From the NCBI RefSeq assembly GCF_025919725.1, contig NZ_CP081495.1, positions 806,001-870,000 of the forward strand: DNA of 64,000 bases. The letters run 5' to 3'. The stretch comes from Flavobacterium agricola. GTDB taxonomy: Bacteria; Bacteroidota; Bacteroidia; Flavobacteriales; Flavobacteriaceae. The first letter of the stretch is position 1; each line of letters opens with the position of its first letter. Positions 44,876 to 53,826 of the stretch are shown in pieces. The notes below the pieces were generated by a model. That model worked only from the letters and a program-made list of their open reading frames with translations. It did not search any database and was not told the origin of the DNA. A program made the position numbers and the translations under genes.

Positions 44876-46135
44876 CTATTGTCTTGATATAATTTTTCCA
44901 ATCGTCTCACTCGGCATTGTTGGTGAAGAATCATCTTTCAAAAGTCCTGTTTCTGCTCTGCTAAAAAGTGATTGCATTATTAATTGTCTATCCTTTTCGT
45001 CAACTTTTGAGTCTTTGAGCAAGGACAAATAAAAATATGTCAAAGTATGTCTTTCTTCACAGTCACGAGATAAATGAAATGAGCTAAACATAAATTTTGT
45101 CAAAGCACGAATAGCATAGGCAATAAACGAAATCAAAGTTATATAGATAATTGACCATCTTATTGCTGCACTTCTATCATTACCAAACCAAGATTCATAG
45201 ATTTGTTCTGGAGCTGTCCAAAGTATTTCTGCCAAAGACCAACAGGTGATACCAACAAGGACAATTATAAGTGTAAGTGCTATCCATCCTTGTGTTTTCA
45301 ATTTACTTGCTCTGTCGTTCCAATATTTAGCTGGTTCTTCAAGTTTCAGTTTTTCACGATAAGTTTCTTCTAGTTCTTTTACTCTTTGTGTTGTTGGGTC
45401 ATACCAATTTTGCCATTTCGTTGTTTTAATATCGTCAAACCAAGTGCTGAATTGCGAGTCTTTTTCAGCCTTTAGTTCGTCAATTTTCTTTATAAACTCT
45501 TCATATTTATCATTTGCGTTTTTGATATGGTCAACAACGACTTTTTCGGATTCAGATAAATACTTTTGAAAGTCGTTACGGATTTTTGAAATTGATGATT
45601 TTTCAGCATTTCTTCTTTCAACAATTTCAGAAGTATCTTTTTGGCTAAATTCATAGGCCAACAATGCTCCAAAAAATGAATCTTTATTATTGATATTAAA
45701 ATTATTACCAATGAGAAAAATATATGCACCTTGAAAATATCGTGGGCTTTCCTTATGAACCTTTATTAAGAATTCTGTCTCAGGAATATTGTATGGTAAT
45801 GGGAAATTATTTGTGCTAGTAAAAAGTCTTTGCACATTTCTCCAATAACTTGTCAAATTGCTGCCAGCTTGATTGTGATAATTATTAAGAAATTGAATTA
45901 TAGAAGTTTTTAATTGGTTGAAATATGTCTTAGAATTTTCCAGTTCTCTTGGTAAAGACGTTTCAATTTTATTCCAGCCGTCAATTTGTTGATTTATATA
46001 TTCATAAATTGCAGTCAAGCCAACTACTTTTTGATTCACACCAACGTAATTAAAATTGAAAGTCACAGAAATGTTCTTAAACCAATCTGGGTCTGTAGTC
46101 TCTGCTATTTTCTTCTTAAATTCTGTATTAGTCAT
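44876..46135 (-). CDS. DUF6161-type membrane protein
   Basis: About 419 residues from MTNTEFKKKI; an ATG-less 15-codon extension upstream is not used. A large N-terminal soluble and coiled-coil part (about 150-270) is followed by two membrane helices (WIALTLIIVLVGITCWSLAE and WSIIYITLISFIAYAI) and a short C-terminal helical domain. This matches the DUF6161 layout. Genes of this type turn up in variable islands beside restriction systems, but the function is unknown; a membrane-acting defence role is inference. Confidence 0.7.
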   Translation of the reverse strand: MTNTEFKKKIAETTDPDWFKNISVTFNFNYVGVNQKVVGLTAIYEYINQQIDGWNKIETSLPRELENSKTYFNQLKTSIIQFLNNYHNQAGSNLTSYWRNVQRLFTSTNNFPLPYNIPETEFLIKVHKESPRYFQGAYIFLIGNNFNINNKDSFFGALLAYEFSQKDTSEIVERRNAEKSSISKIRNDFQKYLSESEKVVVDHIKNANDKYEEFIKKIDELKAEKDSQFSTWFDDIKTTKWQNWYDPTTQRVKELEETYREKLKLEEPAKYWNDRASKLKTQGWIALTLIIVLVGITCWSLAEILWTAPEQIYESWFGNDRSAAIRWSIIYITLISFIAYAIRALTKFMFSSFHLSRDCEERHTLTYFYLSLLKDSKVDEKDRQLIMQSLFSRAETGLLKDDSSPTMPSETIGKIISRQ

Positions 46136-46188
46136 TACGTTATTTTGTATATGTTTCGTTCGTTTTACACTTGCCACCAACGGTCTCG

Positions 46189-46298
46189 TATAACCGTCAG
46201 TTACGGGGTTAAAGATAATGATTTTCGGTTAAGAACTGATGTTAGCAATTCCGAGTGGATTCGGACGTAGTCGAATCCGCCGTAATTGCGGTTATACA
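46189..46298. repeat. Cassette-junction element E2, imperfect inverted repeat
   Basis: GTATAACCGTCAGTTACGG (46189-46207) faces CCGTAATTGCGGTTATAC (46281-46298): the arms pair except for one extra base and one mismatch. Between them is a second hairpin, GGATTCG / CGAATCC. It lies between two unrelated genes. Confidence 0.65.
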
Positions 46299-46315
46299 TT
46301 GTTGTAACACGTTTT

Positions 46316-47140
46316 TTATATGTCTTCATTTATAGCAATCAGCATTAATCCTTCCAATGTGTATCGACGATAGAACTTCATAAATGCCATAAAAAAAGTA
46401 TAGTTGATAAGACCAATTAAAATCAATGTCCATATGTTAAGTTCCAAATAATCAGTAAAAATCATAATTCCAGATACAAACCAAAAAGCTACAGTTGTTA
46501 TTAAGCAAAGAACTCTTAAAAAGCCATAAAGTGACACATAATTAACCATTTTGAACTGATGGTTTTTAGAATGTTCAAAGGTGTAATGAGCAAAAATCCT
46601 GAAAAAATCATAACCTCTGATTTTCTTTACCTCTTGATTACCAGTTTTGTTTTTAAATAATTTATTTACAAGAGTTATTCCTTTTTCTTTGATTACCTCA
46701 ATTAAAAATGGGTCAAGCTTTCTCGTATAAAAGTTCTTAAATTTAAATAAGTCTCCAAGTATCAAATCAAAAACTGTAGTCGGTAATAATATAATTGGTA
46801 ATAGAACTCTCCATAAGTTTGCTATACCTTTTGTCCAATATTTTTTCTTTTCAAATCCGAGTAAGTATTTTGAAGGATAGTCATATTTCCAATTTGCATA
46901 CTTTTCGACTGTTATTGAGGAAATAAAGTTTATTAGATGTCCAATAGCATAGCTGATTATTACGAAAAAAAGGAATTGTTCAAGTTTTAAGTCAGAAGTG
47001 CTCGCTAGGAATTCAGATATTTTAAAAGTCCCACTATTGGTTTTTATATAATCTACAATTAAATAGAGATAAATCATTAGTGCACCTGGAACGAAATATC
47101 CGAGGAAATCGTAAAGTGAAAAAGGGTTTTGTTTTATCAT
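46316..47140 (-). CDS. Multi-pass membrane protein, unknown
   Basis: 274 residues with about five membrane segments (for example FVPGALMIYLYLIVDYI, LLPIILLPTTVFDLILG, LLIFTDYLELNIWTLILIGL). The N-terminus (NPFSLYDFLGYFVPG) and a cytosolic loop with conserved charged residues are notable. It is not assigned to a family. It is preceded and followed by junction elements E3 and E2, as if it were a single-gene cassette. Confidence 0.6.
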   Translation of the reverse strand: MIKQNPFSLYDFLGYFVPGALMIYLYLIVDYIKTNSGTFKISEFLASTSDLKLEQFLFFVIISYAIGHLINFISSITVEKYANWKYDYPSKYLLGFEKKKYWTKGIANLWRVLLPIILLPTTVFDLILGDLFKFKNFYTRKLDPFLIEVIKEKGITLVNKLFKNKTGNQEVKKIRGYDFFRIFAHYTFEHSKNHQFKMVNYVSLYGFLRVLCLITTVAFWFVSGIMIFTDYLELNIWTLILIGLINYTFFMAFMKFYRRYTLEGLMLIAINEDI

Positions 47141-47174
47141 CTCAATTTTTTTCCAAATGTGTTACAACGTTTTG

Positions 47175-47347
47175 CGTATTGGCGATAGTGGCGGATTAGA
47201 AGGCCAAAACTTTCAATTTTGCACTAAGCTAAGCAACAGCCTTTTATTATTTTCTAAATTTATGAAAAAAGGAAATATAAAAGGCTGTTGCGACAAAAAA
47301 AGGAGAAACTTTCAATTTCTCCCTTAAACCGCCATTTCGCCAATACG
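47175..47347. repeat. Cassette-junction element E3 with nested 15-bp repeat
   Basis: CGTATTGGCGATAGTGGCGG (47175-47194) pairs with CCGCCATTTCGCCAATACG (47329-47347), with one bulged base. Nested inside is a perfect 15-bp inverted repeat GCAACAGCCTTTTAT / ATAAAAGGCTGTTGC (47233-47291), and CTTTCAATTT recurs on both sides of it. The nested part could be a small inserted element. Confidence 0.65.
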
Positions 47348-47417
47348 GTGTTGAACTAAACCTTCGGTAGCTTTTCCGTTAGAAACCATATATTTAGGGT
47401 GTTAAAAAATCAAAATT

Positions 47418-48367
47418 ATGGTAACTAAAAAAAATCTCCGGAGCAGTTAAGAGCAAACAAATACCTGAATCGCGCTTGTAGTGAAATTAATGGTTTCTCT
47501 GAACTTTTGCAACGATTCGAACGAAATATTTCTATTTTAGGTCGAAGTAAACGCACGTTCGATAATTATTCACGCCATGTAGCTGCCATGGCACTTCATT
47601 TTGGCTGTTTACCTACCGAATTAGATCCCGAACAGGTTAAAGATTATCTTTTTGAACTACAACAACGTTCCAATTCTCCTTCTCAATCGTATTTTAAACA
47701 CACGGTTTACGGTCTTCGATTCCTTTTAAAAACTGAAAATCTACCGTACGATTATCTTCATTTGCCATCTATTCCTAAAGAGAAAAAACTTCCTGTTATT
47801 TTAAGTCGGGAAGAAATTTGGAAGCTGCTTCAACATGCGGATTTACTTAAACATCGCCTTTTAATTGGATTGATTTACAGTTGTGGACTTCGTTGTATGG
47901 AAGTTCGAAATATTGAACTCAAACATCTCGATTTCGATAGAAAACTCCTTCATATCGTTCAAAGTAAAGGGAAGAAGGATCGTTATGTTCCACTTTCTGA
48001 TCATATCATTCGAGGAATTAAAAAATATATTTCAGTTGAACATCCTACTACATTTTTATTTACAGGAAACACTAAAGATTCCAAAGGATTTGATTCGCGT
48101 TATAGCCAACGTGGCGTTCAATGGGCGATTCAATCGGTTTGTAAAAAGGCTGGAATTTTAAAAGATGTACACACGCATACCTTGCGCCACAGTTATGCTA
48201 CCCATTTGTTGGAAGATGGTGTAAATATTCTTCAGGTTCAGAAACTGATGGGGCACGAGCGCATCGAAACTACGATGGAATACTTGCATGTTTGTCAATT
48301 GGAGCAACAAAAAGTACACAGTCCGCTTGATACCGTTTTTGCGCTATGCAGCCGCAATGGGAAGTAG
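47418..48367 (+). CDS. Tyrosine recombinase of the IS91-like element, start frameshifted
   Basis: The conserved frame reads from SPEQLRANKYLNRACSEING to 48367. The ATG at 47418 (MVTKK) is joined to it only if the A8 run (47427-47434) gains one base; otherwise the start is TTG 47507. The catalytic domain shows Arg in LIYSCGLRCMEVRNI, HTLRHSYATHLLEDG and MGHERIETTMEYLHV with the Tyr nucleophile. Xer/integrase type. It overlaps the transposase gene by 22 bases. Confidence 0.82.
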
Positions 48368-49443
48368 CTGATGTGCTGAGAAAAGTTGATTTATCCCATC
48401 AAAACTTCACAGTTCATCAAGAGAAAACACTTCGCGCATTAACGCTTTGTCGAACTGCTGCTTTGGGCGGACATGTAGATGCTTGTGATGCTTGCGGAAC
48501 TATCAGCATCAGTTACAACAGTTGTCGCAATCGGCACTGTCCAAAATGTCAAGGTCATAAACGCGAAGAATGGATTCAAGCTCGCGAACATGATTTATTG
48601 CCCTGTTCGTATTATCATGTAGTTTTCACTTTGCCCGATACGCTTAATGGATTAGCGATTCATCAACCACAATTGATTTATAAAATTTTGTTTGAATCGG
48701 TTTGGGCAACGCTTTCTCAGTTCGGAAGAACCGAAAATATGTATTTAGGAATGATTGCTATTCTACATACTTGGGGACAAAATTTGAGTTTGCATCCGCA
48801 TTTACATTGTATTGTTCCTGGTGGTGGAATTGATAGAAATGGAAAATGGAAACGCAAAATAAAAACTGATAAATATTTATTTTGTGTAAAAGCATTGAGC
48901 AAGGTTTTTCGAGCCAAATATGTCGCACTGTTGCGTAAAGAAAGGTTAGCTAATCAGCAATTATATGATGAGCTGTTTACTAAAAATTGGGTGGTTTATG
49001 CCAAACGTCCTTTTGGTGGACCAAAGCAAGTAATCGAATATTTAGGACGATATACGCACAAAGTGGCAATTAGTAACCATCGTATTAAAAACGTAAGCCA
49101 ACAAGAAGTTACTATTAGTTACAAAGATTATAAAGATAACAGCAAAACCAAAGAGCTCACACTTAAGAATGAAGAATTTACTCGTCGATTTAGTTTACAT
49201 ATTCTGCCTAAACGCTTTGTTCGAATCAGGCATTACGGCATTTTAAGTAGTAGTTGGAAACGCGGTAAACTACAACAACTACAAGAAGATTTAAATATCA
49301 TCCGACCGATAGTTGAACCGAAAACCCAACATAGAAAATGTTCTTGTTGCAAGGTCGGCAATCTAGTTACGTTACATGTTTTTGGACAAAGAGGACCGCC
49401 AAAAGCGTATCTTATCGGAAATACACTTGCGCCTGTGAATTAA
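48346..49443 (+). CDS. IS91-family transposase
   Basis: 365 residues. An N-terminal zinc-binding domain (CDACG, SCRNRHCPKCQ) precedes the HUH nuclease signature LHPHLHCIVPGG (about 149-160) and the Tyr-bearing EYLGRYTHKVAISNHRI (about 234-250). A further cysteine cluster (KCSCCKVGNL) lies near the C-terminus. It drives rolling-circle transposition. Intact. Confidence 0.92.
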   Translation: MQPQWEVADVLRKVDLSHQNFTVHQEKTLRALTLCRTAALGGHVDACDACGTISISYNSCRNRHCPKCQGHKREEWIQAREHDLLPCSYYHVVFTLPDTLNGLAIHQPQLIYKILFESVWATLSQFGRTENMYLGMIAILHTWGQNLSLHPHLHCIVPGGGIDRNGKWKRKIKTDKYLFCVKALSKVFRAKYVALLRKERLANQQLYDELFTKNWVVYAKRPFGGPKQVIEYLGRYTHKVAISNHRIKNVSQQEVTISYKDYKDNSKTKELTLKNEEFTRRFSLHILPKRFVRIRHYGILSSSWKRGKLQQLQEDLNIIRPIVEPKTQHRKCSCCKVGNLVTLHVFGQRGPPKAYLIGNTLAPVN

Positions 49444-49784
49444 CTTTTACGGGTAAGGGAACTTGTGTTTGGTTGAATCGAAAAACAACAAAAAACGATT
49501 GAAACAGCACAATTTCAACCACAAAAAAAGCAGTAATCCTAAAATTACTGCTCGTATATCTTAAAGTCATACTTCGACAACTCCATAATACTTTATTAGC
49601 TTCCTACGGTTCCGTTCAACGGGCTTTCATCTCGTGCCCTCCGGGCAAGACGAAAGCTTAGTTATTATCGGTAGTGGCTTTATCAGTTGCTTTATTGAGT
49701 GGGGGATTGTTAGATCTTTTGCATTTTTGTTTGGCTTTTGTGTCGTTGGAAAAATGCAAATGTGCTAACAATTGATTGGAAAGT
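49444..49784. other. Gene-free stretch right of the transposase: terminator, hairpins, element E4 left arm
   Basis: It holds a terminator-like GCAGTAAT / ATTACTGC stem (49530-49551), the strong hairpin at 49624-49659 that may end the IS91-like element, the E4 left arm GTTATTATCGGTAGTGGC (49661-49678), and a 23-bp imperfect inverted repeat (ATTGTTAG...TTTGCATTTTT, 49706-49728 with 49750-49772) that ends the restriction operon. Confidence 0.6.
49661..49772. repeat. Cassette-junction element E4, left part
   Basis: GTTATTATCGGTAGTGGC here faces GCCATTACCGATAAC at 53827-53841, so the arms of one element lie on the two sides of the R-M operon. Next to it is the 23-bp inverted repeat at 49706-49772 (20 of 23 pairs). 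Confidence 0.55.
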
Positions 49785-50816
49785 TTATATTAAGTTTTCT
49801 GTCAATTCTATACTTTCAATTTTTTGTTGTACTAATAATTTTGTCAAAGCATTTACTACATTCCACATCAAAACAGGTGGCACAGCATTCCCAATTGCTC
49901 GATATTTTCTGTTATCAGAAACGCTGTCTAATTTAAATGACAATGGAAACGATTGAATACAAGCAGCTTCTCGTGGTGTAAAACGTCTGTAACGTTCGCC
50001 AACCATTAGAACAGGGTCGGTTCCGTTTAGGCTGACTTTTGCTAAATGTGAAGTTATTGTATTACAAGGTTCATTTAAGTCTTGAACTCTCCCTTTATTC
50101 ATTTTTTCTCTAACTCGCAACATTCCTTCAACTGCTCTTTGGCTGAAAAACCATTTTTCATCTTTGTCCGCCTTTTTATCAATGACTTGTTTCAAAACAA
50201 TTTTCGAACCGTTTAAGGTGTTTGGTTGTGGAAATTTAAAATTGGAATAGTCGTTAAAATCTCTAAAACCTATGATAAATATACGTTCACGTTTTTGTGG
50301 CACTCCAAATTCCGAAGCATTTAAAAGTTTGTAATGAATGTGATAACCTGCTTTTTCAAATTCTTTTATAATTAATGGGAATGCTTTACCCTTGTTAGCT
50401 GAAAGCAATCCTTTAACATTTTCTCCTACGAAAAAACGTGGCTGTTTTTCTTTCAAAACCTTTACCATCTCAAAAAATAGTTGTCCTCTTTCATCTTTAT
50501 ATCCCAATCTTGGTGGATTTTGGGCACTGATAGAAAATGATTGACAAGGAAAACCACCCAACAAAATATCGTGGTCTGGAACTTCGCTCGGTACAATATC
50601 CCGAACATCTTTTGTTTCGCATTTATGCGAAAAATTGTCATTGTAAATTTTTGTTGCATACGGATCATTATCAACTGCGTAAACAACTTCAAAAGGCAAT
50701 TCAGCATAATGCTTGTCAAGGAAATTAAAACCTCCTTGAATGCCTAAATCCATTCCTCCGCAACCGCAGAAAAGCGAAGCAACCTTTAATTTGTTATCTC
50801 CAGAAGTCTGTGCCAT
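49785..50816 (-). CDS. DNA cytosine-5 methyltransferase 1 (R-M system)
   Basis: 343 residues with the ordered C5-MTase motifs: I LFCGCGGMDLG (15-25), IV GGFPCQSFS with catalytic Cys about 91, VI ENV (about 132), VIII QKRERIFIIGF, and X IGNAVPPVLMWNV at the end. It methylates cytosines to protect DNA from the cognate nuclease. It overlaps the nuclease gene by 31 bases and is the last gene of the operon. Confidence 0.95.
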   Translation of the reverse strand: MAQTSGDNKLKVASLFCGCGGMDLGIQGGFNFLDKHYAELPFEVVYAVDNDPYATKIYNDNFSHKCETKDVRDIVPSEVPDHDILLGGFPCQSFSISAQNPPRLGYKDERGQLFFEMVKVLKEKQPRFFVGENVKGLLSANKGKAFPLIIKEFEKAGYHIHYKLLNASEFGVPQKRERIFIIGFRDFNDYSNFKFPQPNTLNGSKIVLKQVIDKKADKDEKWFFSQRAVEGMLRVREKMNKGRVQDLNEPCNTITSHLAKVSLNGTDPVLMVGERYRRFTPREAACIQSFPLSFKLDSVSDNRKYRAIGNAVPPVLMWNVVNALTKLLVQQKIESIELTENLI

Positions 50817-52225
50817 TGTCCTGACGTTTTAGAAAATTCAACAACTAAATTTTTATCAATTTTCAGATTGCCTGAATTGAATTGTTTAACTGGATTTTGA
50901 ATAACGAAGATATTTTTGCCCTCGTCGTTAATTACCAAATAATACACAAAATATCTATCTCCCAACGTTTCTGCTGTGTCCCATTCGTTAGGTGTAAGTT
51001 TGAAGCGATTATTGTTAATTGCCTTTCTCGATTTGGTGGTTTTTACTTCAATGTATCGTTTGTTTTTCTCAATTTCGATACTTTGTAAATCGTAACCCAC
51101 TCCAAGCGGTGTAGGAATTTTATTAATTAAATGCTGACGGTTTGAACCCTCTTTTGTTCTCAAATATTCGTGTGCCAAAATCAATGTTTCGCCATAATCG
51201 CCAAATATTTTTGTAGGAACTTTTCTATCATCTCTCATTCGTGAGTAATACTCTTGAATAAGTGCAGATATGTTTTCGGCTTCTCGTTCTTCTAAATGTG
51301 GTGCAAATGCTTCGATATTGTCAAAACTGTTTACAAAGTCAAACCAAACTTCTTCTAAAGCTCCAATTTCTGGATTTGTAATTACGTCTGTATTGTAGAA
51401 TTTGTCGTATTCATCAAACCAAACATCATTTAATAAATGATAATTGATTGCTTCTTTATTTTCGTCATTCAAATAGTAATAGTAACCTGTTCCCTTGTGT
51501 TGCAAAAGGTTGGCTAAAACCATATAATCCAAAATATCGCCTGCATAACGATTGATGTCGCCTTTTGATGGAAATTCGCCTGTACGCTCGTTTCTTAATG
51601 CTTCGTAATCGTATTCATATTCGACTTTTTCTTTTCTGTTTTCCAGAATAAGTTTTGCGACTTCTTTTGCTTGTCTTTTACCTGTTGTAACACGCAAATC
51701 AAAATAAGCACATTGGGTTAGTTCTTCTGCTGTTACGCTAAAAGGTTTTCCTAAAAGTTTTTCGCCCTCAATTAGCAAATTGAGAATAAATTGACAAGGT
51801 TTGAATTTTATACCTGCTTCAATTTGCTTAATTACATTTTGGGATTTAATATGTCCGCCCGGATATTGGAACGAAAACAAAAAGTAATTAAAAAACTCGT
51901 CTAAATATTGATTGTTAGCAAGTCGTTTTGCCATTATACTTGGTTGAGAATATCCGTTTGTTTCTTGAATGAAACCAAACAATGCTGAAATTTCAGTCCG
52001 CCAATTATCTATTGTTTTTTGTGTTGATGTTGCATTTTTTTTGAATCCAAATAAAACTCTGTTCAGTTCGTTTTTAAAGTCATTATTTGGTAAAACAGCT
52101 ATTTCAGAAATAGAGGTTGCTACATACAACAAAACTTCCTCCACATCATTTTTAAAACGTGGTCTGACGTGGTGCAAACGGAAAAAATATTCGTCTGGTA
52201 TTCTGTATGTTTTTATTTCGCTCAT
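50786..52225 (-). CDS. Restriction endonuclease-like protein with DUF3883 C-terminus
   Basis: 479 residues. The C-terminal 105 residues are a DUF3883 nuclease-like domain with the PD-(D/E)XK pattern GYDL ... YIEVKTTKS (Asp about 379, Glu about 394, Lys about 396). The first 370 residues are helical and unrecognised, presumably for DNA recognition. Sandwiched between two cytosine methyltransferases in one operon, it is the likely restriction enzyme. Recognition sequence unknown. Confidence 0.85.
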   Translation of the reverse strand: MSEIKTYRIPDEYFFRLHHVRPRFKNDVEEVLLYVATSISEIAVLPNNDFKNELNRVLFGFKKNATSTQKTIDNWRTEISALFGFIQETNGYSQPSIMAKRLANNQYLDEFFNYFLFSFQYPGGHIKSQNVIKQIEAGIKFKPCQFILNLLIEGEKLLGKPFSVTAEELTQCAYFDLRVTTGKRQAKEVAKLILENRKEKVEYEYDYEALRNERTGEFPSKGDINRYAGDILDYMVLANLLQHKGTGYYYYLNDENKEAINYHLLNDVWFDEYDKFYNTDVITNPEIGALEEVWFDFVNSFDNIEAFAPHLEEREAENISALIQEYYSRMRDDRKVPTKIFGDYGETLILAHEYLRTKEGSNRQHLINKIPTPLGVGYDLQSIEIEKNKRYIEVKTTKSRKAINNNRFKLTPNEWDTAETLGDRYFVYYLVINDEGKNIFVIQNPVKQFNSGNLKIDKNLVVEFSKTSGQWHRLLEITN

Positions 52226-53265
52226 AGATATTTCTTAATTTCTTTTGCTAATACCTTTGCCAAAATTGGTGGAACAGCATTGCCAACTTGTTTATACTGG
52301 CTCGTTTTACTTCCTAAAAACACAAATGTGTCGGGGAAAGATTGTATCCTGGCACTTTCTCTGACAGTTGGTACACGGTTGTATTTATAATGAAAATGAT
52401 GTCTGTGTCCTGTATCAATCGTGAAGCTAGGTTTTTTGCTGTTTAATCTCGTCCATGCAATATTTACGTTTCTTGTTTTTCGTAATTCTTCGGGTAAATC
52501 TTTATAATTTCCACCATCTGGAACTAACGAAATAATACTTGTCGTTTGTTCGCTGTGGTTTGTGATTTCGTGGTTGTAAATACCTTCGGATTCTCCTCTT
52601 ATTAGTTTTTGATATTCAGATTTTGGTTCTGTTTTGTATTTCGTTCCGTCAATCAAAGACTTTTCAGGTAAATCAGAAATTGCATCTTTTGCACTTACTG
52701 GATTTTCGATTGTTGGTTCGGGAAAAATAAATTCTTTATTGTTTTTTGTGCCGACAAAAAACGCTCTTCTTCTGTTTTGTGGAACACCAAATTCAGAAGC
52801 TAATAAAACTTTATAAACCACAGTATAACCAAGTTTTTCAAAGTCGTCTATGATACTATCTTTCACAACACCTTTTCCCATTGAAACAATGTTAGGTACA
52901 TTTTCCATTAGAAAAACTTTGGGTTGATAGAATTTCACAAAACTTACAAACGATTTATAAAGTTGATTACGTTCATCATCAATAATTCTTTTTCCTGCAA
53001 TGGAAAATCCTTGACAAGGTGGTCCACCAATAATTACATCAATGGCTTTAATTCCTGTCTGTTTTGAAATTTCTCTTGGTGTTTCTGTAAATAAATCAGC
53101 AACAATTCCTTTTGCGTTTTTATGTGTATTTTCAAAAGTTCTAATAGCATCTTGCCAATGGTCAATACCCAAAAGCACATCATATCCTGCTTCGATGAAC
53201 CCATAAGAAAGCCCACCGCAACCGCAAAATAAGTCTATTACTGTTGGTTTATTTTTCATTGTCAA
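52222..53265 (-). CDS. DNA cytosine-5 methyltransferase 2 (R-M system)
   Basis: 347 residues. Motif I DLFCGCGGLSYGF (11-23), motif IV GGPPCQGFS with catalytic Cys about 84, ENV about 121, QNRRRAFFVGTK (VIII), and QVGNAVPPILAKVL (X). It is clearly distinct in sequence from methyltransferase 1. Two methyltransferases with one nuclease suggest either an asymmetric site with one enzyme per strand or two protective activities. Its ATGA overlaps the nuclease gene. Confidence 0.95.
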   Translation of the reverse strand: MTMKNKPTVIDLFCGCGGLSYGFIEAGYDVLLGIDHWQDAIRTFENTHKNAKGIVADLFTETPREISKQTGIKAIDVIIGGPPCQGFSIAGKRIIDDERNQLYKSFVSFVKFYQPKVFLMENVPNIVSMGKGVVKDSIIDDFEKLGYTVVYKVLLASEFGVPQNRRRAFFVGTKNNKEFIFPEPTIENPVSAKDAISDLPEKSLIDGTKYKTEPKSEYQKLIRGESEGIYNHEITNHSEQTTSIISLVPDGGNYKDLPEELRKTRNVNIAWTRLNSKKPSFTIDTGHRHHFHYKYNRVPTVRESARIQSFPDTFVFLGSKTSQYKQVGNAVPPILAKVLAKEIKKYL

Positions 53266-53587
53266 AATTGATTTCTCCTTGTTTTGTGTTTATGTTCTTC
53301 AAATAATTTACTTTTTCTTCGGCAACCATTAACGTTTCAGTTGGACAATTATAAGCATACATTTTTTTTGCGAATTGGTCGCCAAAATATTCGATTTTCA
53401 ATTGGTCAATGTCAAGATTGAAAGCGTTTGCTAATTTCTCTAATCGCTTTTCGTCAAATTCTCTTTTTCCGTTTTCTATTTTACTCAAATTTGCAGAGTC
53501 AAGGTCGAGTTGAAATGCAAGTTGAGTTAAGGTCAAACCGTTGTTTGTCCTTAGTTGTTTTATGTATTCTCCAAATGTTGCTTTCAT
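53249..53587 (-). CDS. Xre-family controller (C-protein-like) of the R-M operon
   Basis: 112 residues. The N-terminal HTH (LTLTQLAFQLDLDSANLSKI, then ENGKREFDEKRLEKLA) is followed by a short C-terminal extension. It is the first gene and overlaps methyltransferase 2 by 17 bases. Upstream there is a TGTCA-N5-TGACA palindrome over its promoter, so it probably times expression of the nuclease after the methylases. Confidence 0.82.
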   Translation of the reverse strand: MKATFGEYIKQLRTNNGLTLTQLAFQLDLDSANLSKIENGKREFDEKRLEKLANAFNLDIDQLKIEYFGDQFAKKMYAYNCPTETLMVAEEKVNYLKNINTKQGEINFDNEK

Positions 53588-53606
53588 ATACTTGCAAATT
53601 AAAACT

Positions 53607-53627
53607 TGTCAATTTATGACAAATTTA
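53607..53627 (-). promoter_or_regulatory. R-M operon promoter with C-box-like operator
   Basis: On the minus strand, TAAATTTG (-7 box, 53620-53627) is followed by the palindrome TGTCA-N5-TGACA (53607-53621), 20-40 bp before the regulator's start. A regulator bound here would block initiation, as expected for self-control of a C protein. Confidence 0.55.
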
Positions 53628-53826
53628 GCTAATTATTTTAGTTCTACAAGTTTTTGAATCAATTTTTCGGAATATGGGTGGTGGTTGGCTTGGGTGCGGT
53701 TGGGAAAAATTAAATGTGGTGCAAAAGCGTTGGATTGTGCGGTGGCTTTCACCTCTTTTAATTTTTGCGAAGTGTTGGCAAATTTCGTTTTTTTAGTTGA
53801 TTGATTTTGTGTCGGTGCGTTCAAAT

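Larger units (their letters stand above)
47350..49660. mobile_element. IS91-like element (Y-recombinase plus HUH transposase)
   Basis: The two genes overlap and match the Bacteroidota IS91 layout. GAAC (47353-47356), the kind of tetranucleotide IS91 elements insert next to, precedes the putative left end. The right end carries a strong hairpin at 49624-49659 (GCTTTC ... TGCCC / GGGCA ... GAAAGC). GTTGAAC-NN-AACC occurs at both borders in inverted orientation (47350, 49600-49620). Exact ends are uncertain. Confidence 0.55.

Noticed and set aside
46184..46310. Classical integron attC site
   Set aside because: The fold is attC-like but the RYYYAAC/GTTRRRY core boxes are not evident, so I only call it a cassette-like junction.
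47233..47291. Complete MITE with target duplication
   Set aside because: The 15-bp inverted repeat is perfect, but no direct repeat flanks it, so I record it only as a nested repeat.
53633..53824. 63-codon minus-strand frame
   Set aside because: It lies in the junction region with inverted repeats and has no promoter or protein-like features; it is a by-product of the repeats.
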